From assembly GCF_003122365.1 (NCBI RefSeq), contig NZ_CP029254.1, positions 930,001-994,000 on the forward strand: a DNA stretch of 64,000 nucleotides. The letters are read 5' to 3'. The notes beneath the pieces are model-generated. The model did no database searches, had not been told where the DNA came from, and was given only the letters and a program-made list of their open reading frames with translations. Source of the stretch: Streptomyces spongiicola (GTDB taxonomy: Bacteria > Actinomycetota > Actinomycetes > Streptomycetales > Streptomycetaceae). Below are positions 1-8,712 of this stretch, piece by piece; position 1 is the stretch's first letter, and every line of letters starts with the position of its first letter. The position numbers and the translations under genes were made by a program.

Positions 1-581
1 TGGATCTGTGGGAGCTGCCGAAGGTGGACTCCGCGGCCGCGCCGATGGACTGGATGGAGCGGGGCCACGGGAAGGACGGTCACGGAGACGGCGGGCACGG
101 CGGCGACGCGCCGGGGAACGGGGGCGGGGGCGACGCGCCCGGGAACGGCGACGGCGACGGCGACGGCGACGGCAACGGCGACGGCAACGGCGACGGCGAC
201 GGCGACGGCAACGGCGACGGCAACGGCGACGGCAACGGCGACGGCAACGGCGACGGCGACGGCGACAAGCAGGATGCCGGCGGCGCGGCGGCGAGCCCGT
301 CCGCGCAGCGGCCCGGCACCGGGGCGTTGATGCCGGGTATGGCCACCCGGGCGGAGCTGGACCTGCTGGCGAAGGCGGACGGCAGGGCGGCGGAGGTGCT
401 GTTCCTTCAGCTGATGACCGACCACCACAAGGGCGGCGTCACCATGGCCGAGGGCTGCGCTGATCTGTGCACCGTGCCTCAGGAGAAGGCCCTGGCCCAG
501 GGCATGGTCGACGCCCAGCAGTCCGAGATCGGCCTGATGGCCGACCTCCTGGAGAAGCGGGGGGCAGCGCCCCGGGCCTGA
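1..581 (+). CDS. DUF305 family protein, 5' end outside window
   Basis: The reading frame is open from the first complete codon at position 3, so the gene is cut by the left edge; the GTG at 24 is inside the protein. The C-terminal part has the DUF305 pattern: a Met/Gly/Met region, then an acidic segment with FLQLMTDHHKGG and later QQSEIGLM, where His and Met residues are thought to bind metal in the secreted members of this ferritin-like fold. Between about 120 and 270 the DNA is a GGCGAC/GGCAAC microsatellite coding for a Gly-Asp/Gly-Asn linker, much longer than usual. Members are often extracytoplasmic and near copper genes; the oxidase at 3073 fits that loosely. The exact function of the family is not known. 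Confidence 0.85.
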   Translation, partial: DLWELPKVDSAAAPMDWMERGHGKDGHGDGGHGGDAPGNGGGGDAPGNGDGDGDGDGNGDGNGDGDGDGNGDGNGDGNGDGNGDGDGDKQDAGGAAASPSAQRPGTGALMPGMATRAELDLLAKADGRAAEVLFLQLMTDHHKGGVTMAEGCADLCTVPQEKALAQGMVDAQQSEIGLMADLLEKRGAAPRA

Positions 582-1381
582 AACCGCCTCGCGGGCCGGA
601 CAGAGCGGGTAGAGCAGGCCGCGCGGGCCGGGTGGACCGGGTGGACCGGGTGGAGAGCCCGTCCCGCGCGGCGGGTCACGCTCCCCACGCGGAGGTTCAC
701 CCCGGGAACGGGAGTGCCCGAACCGCGGCACGGGCCGCTCCCGCATCCCCTGTCCCGGTTTCCTCCCGGTCTCCTCCCGGTCTCCTCCCGCCGTCCCCGA
801 CCGCCGCTTCCCGATCCGTGCCGCACCGCCCGAGGCGGGAGGAGCCGCGCGCGAACGGGAGGCGGCGGCCATGGCGGTAGGCGGCGGCCGCCGGTCCGGG
901 CCACGGCGGTCCGGCACTCCCCGGCCCCGGCCCTGCGGTGGCCCGCCGGACGGCAGGGCACCGGGGGCGAGCCCGGTACGGTGACGCGCGAGCGTGCCAC
1001 CCGCCGTCGGTCCGCCCCGGCGCCAGGGGGTTCGGAGGGGCCAGGGGGTTCGGAGGGGCCGGAGGGCTGCTGTGGCCTGTGCCCGGCGAGGGTGCGGCGC
1101 CCTCCCCGGAGCCGGTCGCCCCGTCGGGCGCTGCCACGGCGTCGGCGGTAAGGTCGAAGACGGCTTCCTCGGCGTCCGCCGGGACCGCCGGCCGGGCTCG
1201 CCGCCGCGCTGCGCGCCCACGTCGCGCCGAAGAAGCCCCCGCAGTCCCGGCCGGGGCGATCCCGGCCCGTGGTGCGCGGCGCCGGCTGGACCGCCGGCCG
1301 GTCCTCCTCCACCCGCGCGGGACGGCGGGCGCGAGATCGGGTGACAACGGATGTGGGCCACGCCCAGGAGGTAGAGACCCC
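582..1381. other. intergenic region with short repeats, no gene seen
   Basis: Eight hundred bases without a convincing gene. Open frames here lack codon bias and homology-like motifs. It holds an 11-bp unit (TCTCCTCCCGG) repeated about three times at 760-790 and an 18-bp unit repeated twice at 1025-1060. The last 20 bases carry the ribosome site of the CBS gene (AGGAGGT, 1366-1372). Confidence 0.6.
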
Positions 1382-1801
1382 ATGACCACCGCCAAGGACA
1401 TCATGCATTCCGGGGCCCAGTGGATCCCGGCACACGAAACTCTGGACCGCGCCGCGCAGTTGATGCGCGAGCTGAACGTGGGCGCGCTGCCCATCGCCGA
1501 CACCGACGAACGGCTGTGCGGCATTTTGACCGACCGCGACATCGTGGTCGGCTGCGTGGCCATGGGCCACGACCCGTCGAGGATCACGGCGGGCGACATG
1601 GCCCGCGGAACCCCGCGCTGGATCGACTCCGGCGCTGACGTGGGCGACGTCCTGCACGAGATGCAGGAGCACCAGATCCGCCGGCTTCCCGTCATCGAGA
1701 ACAAGCGCCTCGTGGGCATGATCAGCGAAGCCGATCTGGCGCAGCACCTGTCGGAGGACCAACTCGCCCAGTGGGTCGAGCAGGTGTACGCACGTAGCTG
1801 A
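1382..1801 (+). CDS. tandem CBS-domain protein
   Basis: A 139-residue protein made almost wholly of two CBS domains (about residues 5-60 and 72-130), the pair that folds into a Bateman module binding adenine nucleotides. The first begins at TTAKDIMH, and the GILTDRDIV and GMISEADLA segments are the conserved beta-helix ends of each domain. No enzyme or channel domain is fused, so it is probably a stand-alone nucleotide sensor or stress-type CBS protein, of which streptomycetes have many. ATG at 1382 is chosen because AGGAGGT lies nine bases upstream; the longer frame upstream has no such site. It stands alone, facing the DUF998 gene across 435 bases. Confidence 0.9.
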   Translation: MTTAKDIMHSGAQWIPAHETLDRAAQLMRELNVGALPIADTDERLCGILTDRDIVVGCVAMGHDPSRITAGDMARGTPRWIDSGADVGDVLHEMQEHQIRRLPVIENKRLVGMISEADLAQHLSEDQLAQWVEQVYARS

Positions 1802-1851
1802 TCGGGCGTCAGCCCCCTCCCGTCGCGCGCCCAGCGGCCGGCGCCCGACGT

Positions 1852-1945
1852 GCCCGCACGACATGTGCCGCCACGACATGCACCCGCACGAAGTGTTGAC
1901 ACATGTCGTGGCGGCATACGGGAGCGTGGCACACGTCGTGCGGGC
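1852..1945. repeat. nested inverted repeats built on CACGACATG
   Basis: Two inverted repeats share a centre. The outer arms, 1852-1869 and 1928-1945, are 18 bases with one mismatch. The inner arms, 1866-1880 and 1902-1916, are a perfect 15-bp pair (TGCCGCCACGACATG and its complement). CACGACATG or its complement recurs four times here, and TCACGACATGCG follows at about 1949-1960. The site lies between the convergent ends of the CBS and DUF998 genes, so a terminator-like structure or a cluster of protein-binding sites are both possible. Confidence 0.75.
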
Positions 1946-2236
1946 CATCACGACATGCGTCGCAACGGCGTTGGGCGCGGGCCCCTCCGACTCCCCCTGC
2001 CCGAGCGCCAGCCGTACGCCGGTGGACCGCCGGTGGTACGCCGGGAGAGGCACCGATGGTACGCAGGTGGACCGGCGGGAGGTTGCGGGGAGGCCGCCGG
2101 TCGTGGAACCGGCGCGCGGCCCCACGACCGGCCGTCCCGGGACCGGCGACCGCGTAACCGGAGGCCCCGGGACCGGCTCCCCGGACTGGCGCCGTCCGTC
2201 GGCCGAGTGCCCCACGGACCGGCCGTCGCACTCCCG

Positions 2237-2980
2237 TCAGTGCCTCATGACCGCCCGTGCCACCGCGTCCGGGCGGTCCTTCCCGCCCGTCCCCCGCCCG
2301 GGCGGGCCGGCACTCCCCCGCGCCACGGACAGCGCGAGTACGGCGAGCCACCCTGTCGCGGTCAGCACCTGGAGCCGCTGCCCTGCGCCGAGCCACCAGA
2401 CGCCGCGGCCGGCCTCGAAGGCGGCGACGGCGGTCAGCGTCCAGACGGTGGCGGCGAGTTGTACCGCGAGGAGCACCGGCCCGCCCCGGCCAAGTGCGGG
2501 CCACCGGTGGTAGCGGCGCGCGGCGACCGTGAGCGCGGCCGGGCCGGCCGGCGCGCCGGCCATGGCGAGGGTGGAGCTGTAGGCGTGCGCGGTGTGCGTG
2601 GCCGGGACGAGGCCCGCGGTCTCCGGGGCCGCGCACTCCGGGTCGCCGGTGGGCGCGCAGCTGAGCGGCAGTCGCGAGTCGACCGCGGTCGCCGGGCCGA
2701 AGGCCGCGAGGGCTGCCCGGTCGGCGACGCACCACGGCCGCCTCGGGAGCGTCGGCAGTGCGGTGGCCGACCCGGCGAGGACGAGCAGTCCGGCGGCGAG
2801 GTCCGTGGACCGGAAGAGGCGGCCGAAGGGCCGGTCCGCTGCCGAGAGTTCACTTGCGTACGCCCGGACCGGGTCGAGGCCGGTGGCCAGGAGCAGTTCG
2901 AGTACCCGGGCGGTGTACAGCAGGGCGCCGAGCGCGATGAGCATCGCGACAGCTCTGGATGTACCGGATGTTTCGGGCAT
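2237..2980 (-). CDS. DUF998-type integral membrane protein
   Basis: A 247-residue membrane protein with about six hydrophobic segments (roughly residues 8-30, 60-82, 90-105, 130-150, 170-192 and 215-235). The opening ALYTARVLELLLATGLDPVRAYASELSA-type region, read in pieces, and the later HAYSSTLAM segment fit the DUF998 family, whose members in Streptomyces have a conserved extracytoplasmic loop after the first helix (here with Cys residues near 108-120). The biochemical role is unknown. It is transcribed towards the CBS gene and away from the multicopper oxidase, with about 90 bases between the divergent starts. Confidence 0.75.
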   Translation of the reverse strand: MPETSGTSRAVAMLIALGALLYTARVLELLLATGLDPVRAYASELSAADRPFGRLFRSTDLAAGLLVLAGSATALPTLPRRPWCVADRAALAAFGPATAVDSRLPLSCAPTGDPECAAPETAGLVPATHTAHAYSSTLAMAGAPAGPAALTVAARRYHRWPALGRGGPVLLAVQLAATVWTLTAVAAFEAGRGVWWLGAGQRLQVLTATGWLAVLALSVARGSAGPPGRGTGGKDRPDAVARAVMRH

Positions 2981-3072
2981 CGTGCCCCATGCTAGGTCGT
3001 GCTGCGTTCAGCCCCGCCCGGGGCCCGTCCCCAGCGGGGGCGGTGCGCGCATGTTCGACCAACCGGAGGGCC

Positions 3073-4842
3073 ATGTCCAGTCAGGAGCACACCCGTCAGA
3101 CCTCCCCCACCCGCCGCGCCGTGCTCGGCGCCGGGATCGCCGCCGCCGGGTCGGGGCTGCTCGCCGCCTGCTCCGGCGGAGGGTCGGACGACCGCGGCCG
3201 CGGCGCCGCGGGCGCTCCCGCCCGGGCTTCCTCCCCCGCCGACGGCCGGAAGGTCGGCGGCCCGGCGGCGGAGGGCAGTGTGGGGCCGCTCCGCACGAGT
3301 ACGTTCACCGCCACGCCCGGCACGATCGACATCGGCCGCGGGCGCACGTTCAGGACCTGGACGTACGACGGCCGGCTACCGGGCAAGGAGGTGCGGATCA
3401 ACGAGGGGGACACCCTCGCACTCACCCTGTCCAACCATCTGCCGGCGCCCACCACCGTGCACTGGCACGGCATCGCCATCGAGAACAGGATGGACGGCGT
3501 ACCGGGCGTGACGCAGACGGCGATCAAGCCGGGTGGGACGTTCGCCTACCGCTTCACCGTGCCGCACGCCGGAACCCACTGGTTCCACCCCCACTACGGC
3601 GTGCAGATCGACCGCGGCATGTACGCGCCGCTGATCGTGGAAGACCCGAAGGAGCCGCTGGTCTACGACCATGAGTGGATCATCGTCCTGGACGACTGGG
3701 TCGACGGCGTGGACGGCTCCACTCCCGACGACGTGCTGGCGCAGCTCCTCAAGGGCAAACCCGCCATGGGACACGGCAACGCGCACGACCGCGGCCACGG
3801 CCACGGCGGCGGGGACGAGGTGCGGGACCGGAACCCCGGCGACGGCGACGGCGACGGCGACAGCAGTGACGGCGACGACGGCGAGCGCGGCGGAAGTCCG
3901 CGGCCCCGCCCCTCCGGCGGGGTCGACGCCGGGTACGGTCCGGCCCGTGATCACGAGCCGGACGCGGGCCGTGGATCGCCCGGACAGCCCGGCGGCAGGG
4001 GACCGCGGCGGCTGACGACCGACGCCACGAGCAAACTGCTGGGCGGTCACGCGGGCGATGTCGCCTACCCGTACTACCTGATCAACGGCCGTACGGCGGA
4101 CCATCCGACGGAGTTCAAGGCGAAGCCGGGCGACCGGATCCGGGTGCGCATCATCAACGCCGGGGCCGAGACGGCGTTCCGGGTGGCGCTGGGCGGCCAC
4201 GAGATGACCGTCGTCCACTCGGACGGCTTCCCCGTACACCCGTACAAGACCGACGCGCTGCTGCTGGGCATGGCCGAGCGGTACGACGTGCTGGTCACCG
4301 CCAAGGACGGGGTGTTCCCGTTCACGGCACTCGCGGAGGGCAAGAGGGGCTCGGCGATGGCCGTGCTGCGCACGGGTGGCGGGCCGACGCCCAAGCCGTC
4401 CACCCGCCCGTCGGAGCTGGACCGCCGAGTGCTGCAGTCGTCCGCGCACCTGCGCCCGGTGGAGTCGGTGGCCCTGGACCGGCGCCGCCCGGACCGTCTG
4501 ATCCGGTTCACGCTGACCGGCGGCATGAAGCGCTACGACTGGGCGTTCGACCGGCGGCCGTACGACCCGGAGACGCTCCACCGGATCGAGTACGGCGAGC
4601 GGGTGCGGCTGGTGGTCGTCAACGCCACGGACATGTGGCACCCCATGCACCTGCACGGCCACACCTTCGCCCTGGCCGGCATCGACTCCCTCGGCGCCCG
4701 CAAGGACACGGCGATCCTGCTGCCGCACCGCAAGCTGGTGGCGGACTTCGACGCGGACAATCCGGGCCTGTGGATGTTCCACTGCCACAACATCTACCAC
4801 TCGGAGACCGGGATGATGACGACGCTGGCCTACAAGGACTGA
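3073..4842 (+). CDS. Tat-exported multicopper oxidase
   Basis: A 589-residue multicopper oxidase. Copper ligand motifs are complete: HWHG near residue 130, HWFHPHYG near 171, HPMHLHGH near 522 and HCHNIYHSETGMM near 569, so type 1 and trinuclear sites should both form. The N-terminus has a twin-arginine signal (RR at 14-15, then a hydrophobic stretch) and a lipobox LAAC with Cys33, so the folded, copper-loaded enzyme is probably exported by Tat and anchored as a lipoprotein. A His/Gly/Asp-rich insert (about residues 236-310) between cupredoxin domains is unusual and partly encoded by GGCGAC repeats. Start ATG follows GGAGGG by two bases; no competing site was seen. Substrate is uncertain: copper, phenols or other reductants. 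Confidence 0.93.
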   Translation: MSSQEHTRQTSPTRRAVLGAGIAAAGSGLLAACSGGGSDDRGRGAAGAPARASSPADGRKVGGPAAEGSVGPLRTSTFTATPGTIDIGRGRTFRTWTYDGRLPGKEVRINEGDTLALTLSNHLPAPTTVHWHGIAIENRMDGVPGVTQTAIKPGGTFAYRFTVPHAGTHWFHPHYGVQIDRGMYAPLIVEDPKEPLVYDHEWIIVLDDWVDGVDGSTPDDVLAQLLKGKPAMGHGNAHDRGHGHGGGDEVRDRNPGDGDGDGDSSDGDDGERGGSPRPRPSGGVDAGYGPARDHEPDAGRGSPGQPGGRGPRRLTTDATSKLLGGHAGDVAYPYYLINGRTADHPTEFKAKPGDRIRVRIINAGAETAFRVALGGHEMTVVHSDGFPVHPYKTDALLLGMAERYDVLVTAKDGVFPFTALAEGKRGSAMAVLRTGGGPTPKPSTRPSELDRRVLQSSAHLRPVESVALDRRRPDRLIRFTLTGGMKRYDWAFDRRPYDPETLHRIEYGERVRLVVVNATDMWHPMHLHGHTFALAGIDSLGARKDTAILLPHRKLVADFDADNPGLWMFHCHNIYHSETGMMTTLAYKD

Positions 4843-4876
4843 CCCTCCGGACCCACCCGGGGCGGGGGTGCGGGGG

Positions 4877-5180
4877 TTCTCCCACCGAGGGGGCGGGCCG
4901 GGCGAGGAAGCGGGCGGCGGACCGGGAGCGCGGGGTTGCCGGTGCTCACGACCAACCGGGCGAGCAGCCGGGGCAGGGTTCTCCCACCGAGGGGCAGGCC
5001 GGGCGAGGAACCGGGCGGCGGACCGGGAGCGCGAGGTTGCCGGTGCTCACGACCAACCGGGCGAGCAGCCGGGGCAGGGTTCTCCCACCGAGGGGGCAGG
5101 CCGGGCGAGGAACCGGGCGACGGACCGGGGCTGGGGTCTTCCACCGAGGGCACGGACCGGGCGACGGACCGGGCCCGGTG
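4877..5180. repeat. three tandem ~102-bp repeats downstream of the oxidase
   Basis: A unit beginning TTCTCCCACCGAGG recurs at 4877, 4979 and 5080, with a shortened, diverged copy from about 5130. Copies are nearly identical, including the inner phrase GTGCTCACGACCAACCGGG. The repeats are open in several frames, giving long spurious reading frames, but show no start or ribosome site. They fill the gap between the oxidase and nadE. Confidence 0.9.
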
Positions 5181-5251
5181 CCGCGGCCCGGTGCCGCGGC
5201 CCCCGGGAGTGGCGCGGCCGCACCGCCAGGACATCGCGTCAGAGAGACGAT

Positions 5252-5257
5252 TACACT
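5252..5257 (+). promoter_or_regulatory. probable -10 box of nadE, leaderless transcript
   Basis: TACACT ends six bases before the GTG of nadE, and no Shine-Dalgarno sequence lies in the usual place. This geometry is typical of Streptomyces leaderless messages whose first base is the start codon. No convincing -35 box was seen. Confidence 0.5.
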
Positions 5258-5263
5258 GGGCAC

Positions 5264-7024
5264 GTGCCTCAACTTCGCCTCGCCATGAATCAGATCGACT
5301 CGACCGTCGGCGATCTCGCCGGCAACGCCGAGTCGATCCTGCGCTGGACCCGGCACGCCGCCGCACAGGGCGCGCACCTCGTCGCGTTCCCCGAGATGGC
5401 GCTGACCGGCTACCCCGTCGAGGACCTGGCCCTGCGGCAGTCCTTCGTCGAGGCGTCGCGGGCCGCCCTGCGGGCGCTCGCCACCCGTCTCGCCGACGAG
5501 GGCTTCGGGGAGATCCCGGTGGTCGTCGGCTATCTCGACCGCTCCGAGAAGGCCCAGCCCCGCTACGGCCAGCCGGCCGGCGCCCCGCAGAACGCGGGTG
5601 CCGTGCTGCACGGCGGCCGGGTGGCGCTGACGTTCGCCAAGCACCACCTGCCCAACTACGGCGTCTTCGACGAGTTCCGGTACTTCGTGCCGGGCGGCAC
5701 CATGCCCGTGGTCCGCGTGCACGGCGTCGACGTCGCGCTGGCCATCTGCGAGGACCTCTGGCAGGACGGCGGCCGCGTCCCCGCCGCGCGCTCCGCGGGG
5801 GCCGGGCTGCTGCTCTCGATCAACGCCTCGCCGTACGAGCAGGACAAGGACGACACCCGCCTGGAGCTGGTCCGCAAGCGCGCCCAGGAGGCGGGCTGCA
5901 CCACCGCGTACCTCGCGATGATCGGCGGCCAGGACGAACTCGTCTTCGACGGCGACTCGATCGTCGTCGACCGCGACGGCGAGGTCGTGGCGCGCGCACC
6001 GCAGTTCGCCGAGGGCAGCGTGATCCTGGACCTGGACCTCCCGGCCGCTTCCGCCGACGCCCCGACGGGCCTGGTGGACGACGGGTTGGCCATCGACCGG
6101 GTCGTCCTCTGCGCGGAGCCGCTCCCGGCGTACGAGCGGCAGCTGACGGGCGGCTGCGCACAGCGGCTCGACGACGCGGAGGAGGTGTACTCGGCGCTGG
6201 TCGTGGGCCTGCGCGCGTACGTCGCCAAGAACGGCTTCCGCTCGGTCGTCATCGGCCTCTCCGGGGGGATCGATTCCGCGCTGGTCGCCGCGATCGCCTG
6301 CGACGCGCTGGGCGCGGAGAACGTCTACGGCATCTCCATGCCGTCCAGGTACTCCTCGGAACACTCCCGGGAGGACGCCGCCGAACTCGCCCGCCGCACC
6401 GGGCTGAACCTCCGCACCGTGCCGATCGAGCCGATGTTCGACGCCTTCCTGGGGTCGCTCTCGCTGACCGGCCTGGCGGAGGAGAACCTCCAGTCGCGGC
6501 TGCGCGGCACCACCCTGATGGCCGTCTCCAACCAGGAGGGGCACCTCGTACTCGCGCCGGGCAACAAGAGCGAGCTGGCGGTCGGCTACTCGACGCTGTA
6601 CGGCGACTCCGTCGGGGCCTACGGACCGATCAAGGACGTCTACAAGTCCGCGGTCTTCCGGCTGGCGAGGTGGCGCAACCGGGCCGCCGAGGAGCGCGGC
6701 CGGATCGCGCCGATCCCGGAGAACTCGATCGCCAAGCCGCCGAGCGCCGAGCTGCGGCCGGGTCAGGTGGACACCGACTCCCTCCCCGACTACGACGTGC
6801 TCGACCGGATCCTTGCGCTGTACGTCGACCGCGACCAGGGCAAGGACGCGATCGTGGCGGCGGGCCACGACGAGGAACTGGTGGCGAGGGTGCTGCGGCT
6901 CGTCGACACCGCCGAGTACAAGCGGCGCCAGTACCCGCCGGGTACGAAGATCTCCGCCAAGGGCTTCGGCAAGGACCGGCGGCTGCCGATCACTAACCGC
7001 TGGCGCGAGACGACGACCCGCTGA
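5264..7024 (+). CDS. nadE: glutamine-dependent NAD+ synthase
   Basis: A 586-residue two-domain enzyme that converts nicotinic acid adenine dinucleotide, ATP and glutamine to NAD+ in the cytoplasm. The N-terminal nitrilase-fold glutaminase carries the Glu-Lys-Cys triad: Glu44 in FPEMALTGYP, Lys near 125 in FAKHHLPNYG and Cys near 161 in LAICEDLW. The C-terminal synthase has the PP-loop GLSGGIDSA near residues 331-338 and NKSELAVGYSTLYGD later. Length matches the actinobacterial family. GTG at 5264 is chosen because it opens the nitrilase domain (VPQLRLAMNQID) and sits just after a -10 box; the frame upstream runs only through repeats. It seems to be a single-gene unit. Confidence 0.96.
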   Translation: MPQLRLAMNQIDSTVGDLAGNAESILRWTRHAAAQGAHLVAFPEMALTGYPVEDLALRQSFVEASRAALRALATRLADEGFGEIPVVVGYLDRSEKAQPRYGQPAGAPQNAGAVLHGGRVALTFAKHHLPNYGVFDEFRYFVPGGTMPVVRVHGVDVALAICEDLWQDGGRVPAARSAGAGLLLSINASPYEQDKDDTRLELVRKRAQEAGCTTAYLAMIGGQDELVFDGDSIVVDRDGEVVARAPQFAEGSVILDLDLPAASADAPTGLVDDGLAIDRVVLCAEPLPAYERQLTGGCAQRLDDAEEVYSALVVGLRAYVAKNGFRSVVIGLSGGIDSALVAAIACDALGAENVYGISMPSRYSSEHSREDAAELARRTGLNLRTVPIEPMFDAFLGSLSLTGLAEENLQSRLRGTTLMAVSNQEGHLVLAPGNKSELAVGYSTLYGDSVGAYGPIKDVYKSAVFRLARWRNRAAEERGRIAPIPENSIAKPPSAELRPGQVDTDSLPDYDVLDRILALYVDRDQGKDAIVAAGHDEELVARVLRLVDTAEYKRRQYPPGTKISAKGFGKDRRLPITNRWRETTTR

Positions 7025-7051
7025 CGCCTGGCTGTGCCGCCCGACTGCGCC

Positions 7052-7106
7052 GCCTGACCGTGCCGCCTGACCGTGCCGCCTGACCGTGCCGCCTGACCGT
7101 GCCGCC
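7052..7106. repeat. 13-bp tandem repeat, four copies
   Basis: GCCTGACCGTGCC is repeated four times exactly, starting about 25 bases after the nadE stop codon. The remaining DNA up to 7318 is G+C-rich and holds no gene that I can support. Confidence 0.9.
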
Positions 7107-7318
7107 CGGCAGGATTACCCGATGCCTGTTGCTTCCCGTCGAGCGCACTCGGCAGGTATGCCGGTGTCGCTCGGGCGGCGCCCGGCAAGCGCTCGCCGGT
7201 CGGCCGGCCCCGCTCCGGAGGCCGTCGCGAACGACGGAGGCGGGCGGGGACGACGGGGCGGGCGGGGGCGACGGGGGCGGGTCGCCCGGCCCGACGGGCC
7301 GCTTCGATGCGGTATCCC

Positions 7319-8101
7319 TCAACGCCGTGCCCGCGTGGGCAGGGTGAGGATTTCGGCTCCGTCGTCGGTGATGGCGATGGTGTGCTCGCTGTGCGCGGTC
7401 CGGCAGCCCGTGGCGCTGCGCAGTGTCCACCCGTCGGCGTCGGTGACGAGTGTGGCGGTGTCGGCCATGACCCAGGGTTCCAGGGCGAGCAGCAGTCCGG
7501 GCCGCAGTGTGTATCCGCGGCCTGGCCGCCCGGTGTTCGCGATGTGGGGGTCCTGGTGCATGGTCGAGCCGATGCCGTGGCCTCCGAACTCGGTGCTGAT
7601 CGGGTAGCCCGCCTCATCGAGGACCGTGCCGATGGCGTGGGAGAGGTCACCGATGCGCGCCCCGGGCCTGGCGGCGGCGATGCCGGCGGCGAGTGCCCGT
7701 TCGGTCGCCTCGATCATCGCGACGCTCTCCGCAGGCCTGGCTTCGCCCACCAGAAAGCTGACCGCGGCGTCCGAGGCCACCCCGCCCTTGGCGACGGCGA
7801 GGTCGAGAGTCAGCAGATCCCCGTCTGCCAGCGGGTAGTTGTGGGGCAGCCCGTGAAGCACCGCGTCGTTGACGGCCGTGCAGACGTAGTGCCCGAACGG
7901 GCCGCGTCCGAAGGAGGGTGCGTAGTCGACGTAGCAGGACTGCGCTCCCGCCTCGCTGATCATCTCTTTGGCCCACTGGTCGATGTCCAGCAGGTTCGTC
8001 CCGACCGTGCTGCGCTGCTTCAGAGTGTGCAGGATGTCTCCGACCAGAGCGCCGGTGCCCCTCGCCCGCTCGAGCCGGGCGGAGTTCAGGATCTCGATCA
8101 T
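7319..8101 (-). CDS. map: type I methionine aminopeptidase (second copy)
   Basis: A 260-residue M24 metallopeptidase that removes the initiator methionine from new proteins. All five metal ligands are visible: Asp in LLTLDLAVAKG and ASDAAVSF, His in FGGHGIGSTMH, Glu in LLALEPWV and Glu in HSEHTIAIT. The substrate-binding His is in VLHGLPHNY. ATG at 8101 is preceded by GAGAGG at good distance; the longer frame upstream crosses the divergent gene and is rejected. It lacks the N-terminal extension found in the copy at 20183. It is divergent from an XRE regulator over 66 bases that contain a palindrome, so it is probably controlled by that protein, unlike the housekeeping copy. Confidence 0.93.
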   Translation of the reverse strand: MIEILNSARLERARGTGALVGDILHTLKQRSTVGTNLLDIDQWAKEMISEAGAQSCYVDYAPSFGRGPFGHYVCTAVNDAVLHGLPHNYPLADGDLLTLDLAVAKGGVASDAAVSFLVGEARPAESVAMIEATERALAAGIAAARPGARIGDLSHAIGTVLDEAGYPISTEFGGHGIGSTMHQDPHIANTGRPGRGYTLRPGLLLALEPWVMADTATLVTDADGWTLRSATGCRTAHSEHTIAITDDGAEILTLPTRARR

Positions 8102-8131
8102 GGGTAGGCCTCTCACGCGCTTCCAATAACT

Positions 8132-8155
8132 ATCCCGGTATAACTGTACCGGGAT
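8132..8155. promoter_or_regulatory. palindromic operator between map and the XRE gene
   Basis: ATCCCGGTA and TACCGGGAT form a perfect 9-bp inverted repeat around a 6-bp spacer. It lies in the centre of the 66-bp divergent promoter region and touches the -10 box of the XRE gene, which suits autoregulation and joint control of map. Confidence 0.7.
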
Positions 8156-8161
8156 TAGAAT
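8156..8161 (+). promoter_or_regulatory. -10 box of the XRE gene
   Basis: TAGAAT ends six bases before the ATG at 8168 and there is no ribosome site, so the message is probably leaderless. The upstream palindrome overlaps the -10/-35 spacer. Confidence 0.55.
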
Positions 8162-8167
8162 CGGGTC

Positions 8168-8473
8168 ATGGTCAGGCTGCCGCTCACCCCCGCCGAGGTA
8201 GAACGCGGAGAGCGCCTCGGCGCCCTGCTCCGCCAGGCCCGGGGCTGCCGCTCGATGCTCGATGTGGCGCTCGCCTCGCGTATCTCGCCGGAAACCCTGC
8301 GCAAGATCGAATCCGGCCGTGTGGCCACCCCCGCCTTCCCGACCATCGCGGCGATCGCCGACACCCTCGGCCTGTCCCTGGACGCCGTCTGGACCGAGAT
8401 CAACCGGGCGGAGCGAACCGTCGACGATCAGCCGGCCCCGTCTGCCGCGCGGCATGCATCACTGGCTTCCTGA
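8168..8473 (+). CDS. small XRE-family transcriptional regulator
   Basis: A 101-residue DNA-binding protein with one helix-turn-helix of the Xre/Cro type at about residues 15-70; LDVALASRISPETLRKIESGR is the recognition region (quoted across the helices) and LGLSLDAVW ends the domain. The C-terminal 25 residues are probably unstructured. It is divergent from map at 7319-8101, a pairing I have seen in streptomycete genomes. The palindrome at 8132-8155 is its most likely binding site, and it probably represses both genes. No effector-binding domain is present. Confidence 0.87.
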   Translation: MVRLPLTPAEVERGERLGALLRQARGCRSMLDVALASRISPETLRKIESGRVATPAFPTIAAIADTLGLSLDAVWTEINRAERTVDDQPAPSAARHASLAS

Positions 8474-8712
8474 CGCTCTCCCCCCGTGAACGGGGCGGGG
8501 ATTCCCACCGTGCCGCCGCTGTTTCCGGCAGGTGCGTGGTGGTTTCGCCTGCAAGCACTTCCCCGGGCCCCACTGCACGGAACTGAGGTGGCTCCGGGCG
8601 ACAGCAGTCGATCCGGCTCCGCCCTGCGCTCATGGCGCCGCGGATGTCGGCGTCTTCTACCGGGTTCGTCAGCCCGGCGACGGCAGGAGCGGGCGTCGAC
8701 CACGGTCATGCC

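Noticed and set aside
24..463. Long Arg-rich and Pro-rich frames opposite the GGCGAC repeat
   Set aside because: They are shadow frames of the DUF305 gene created by a simple repeat; no start signal or conserved motif.
479..2215. Very long minus-strand frames over 479-2215
   Set aside because: They lie opposite the CBS gene and G+C-rich intergenic DNA. High G+C removes stop codons, so length alone is no evidence.
4868..5263. N-terminal extension of nadE through the 102-bp repeats
   Set aside because: The extension is Gly/Arg-rich repeat translation; the nitrilase domain begins at GTG 5264, which has a promoter box just before it.
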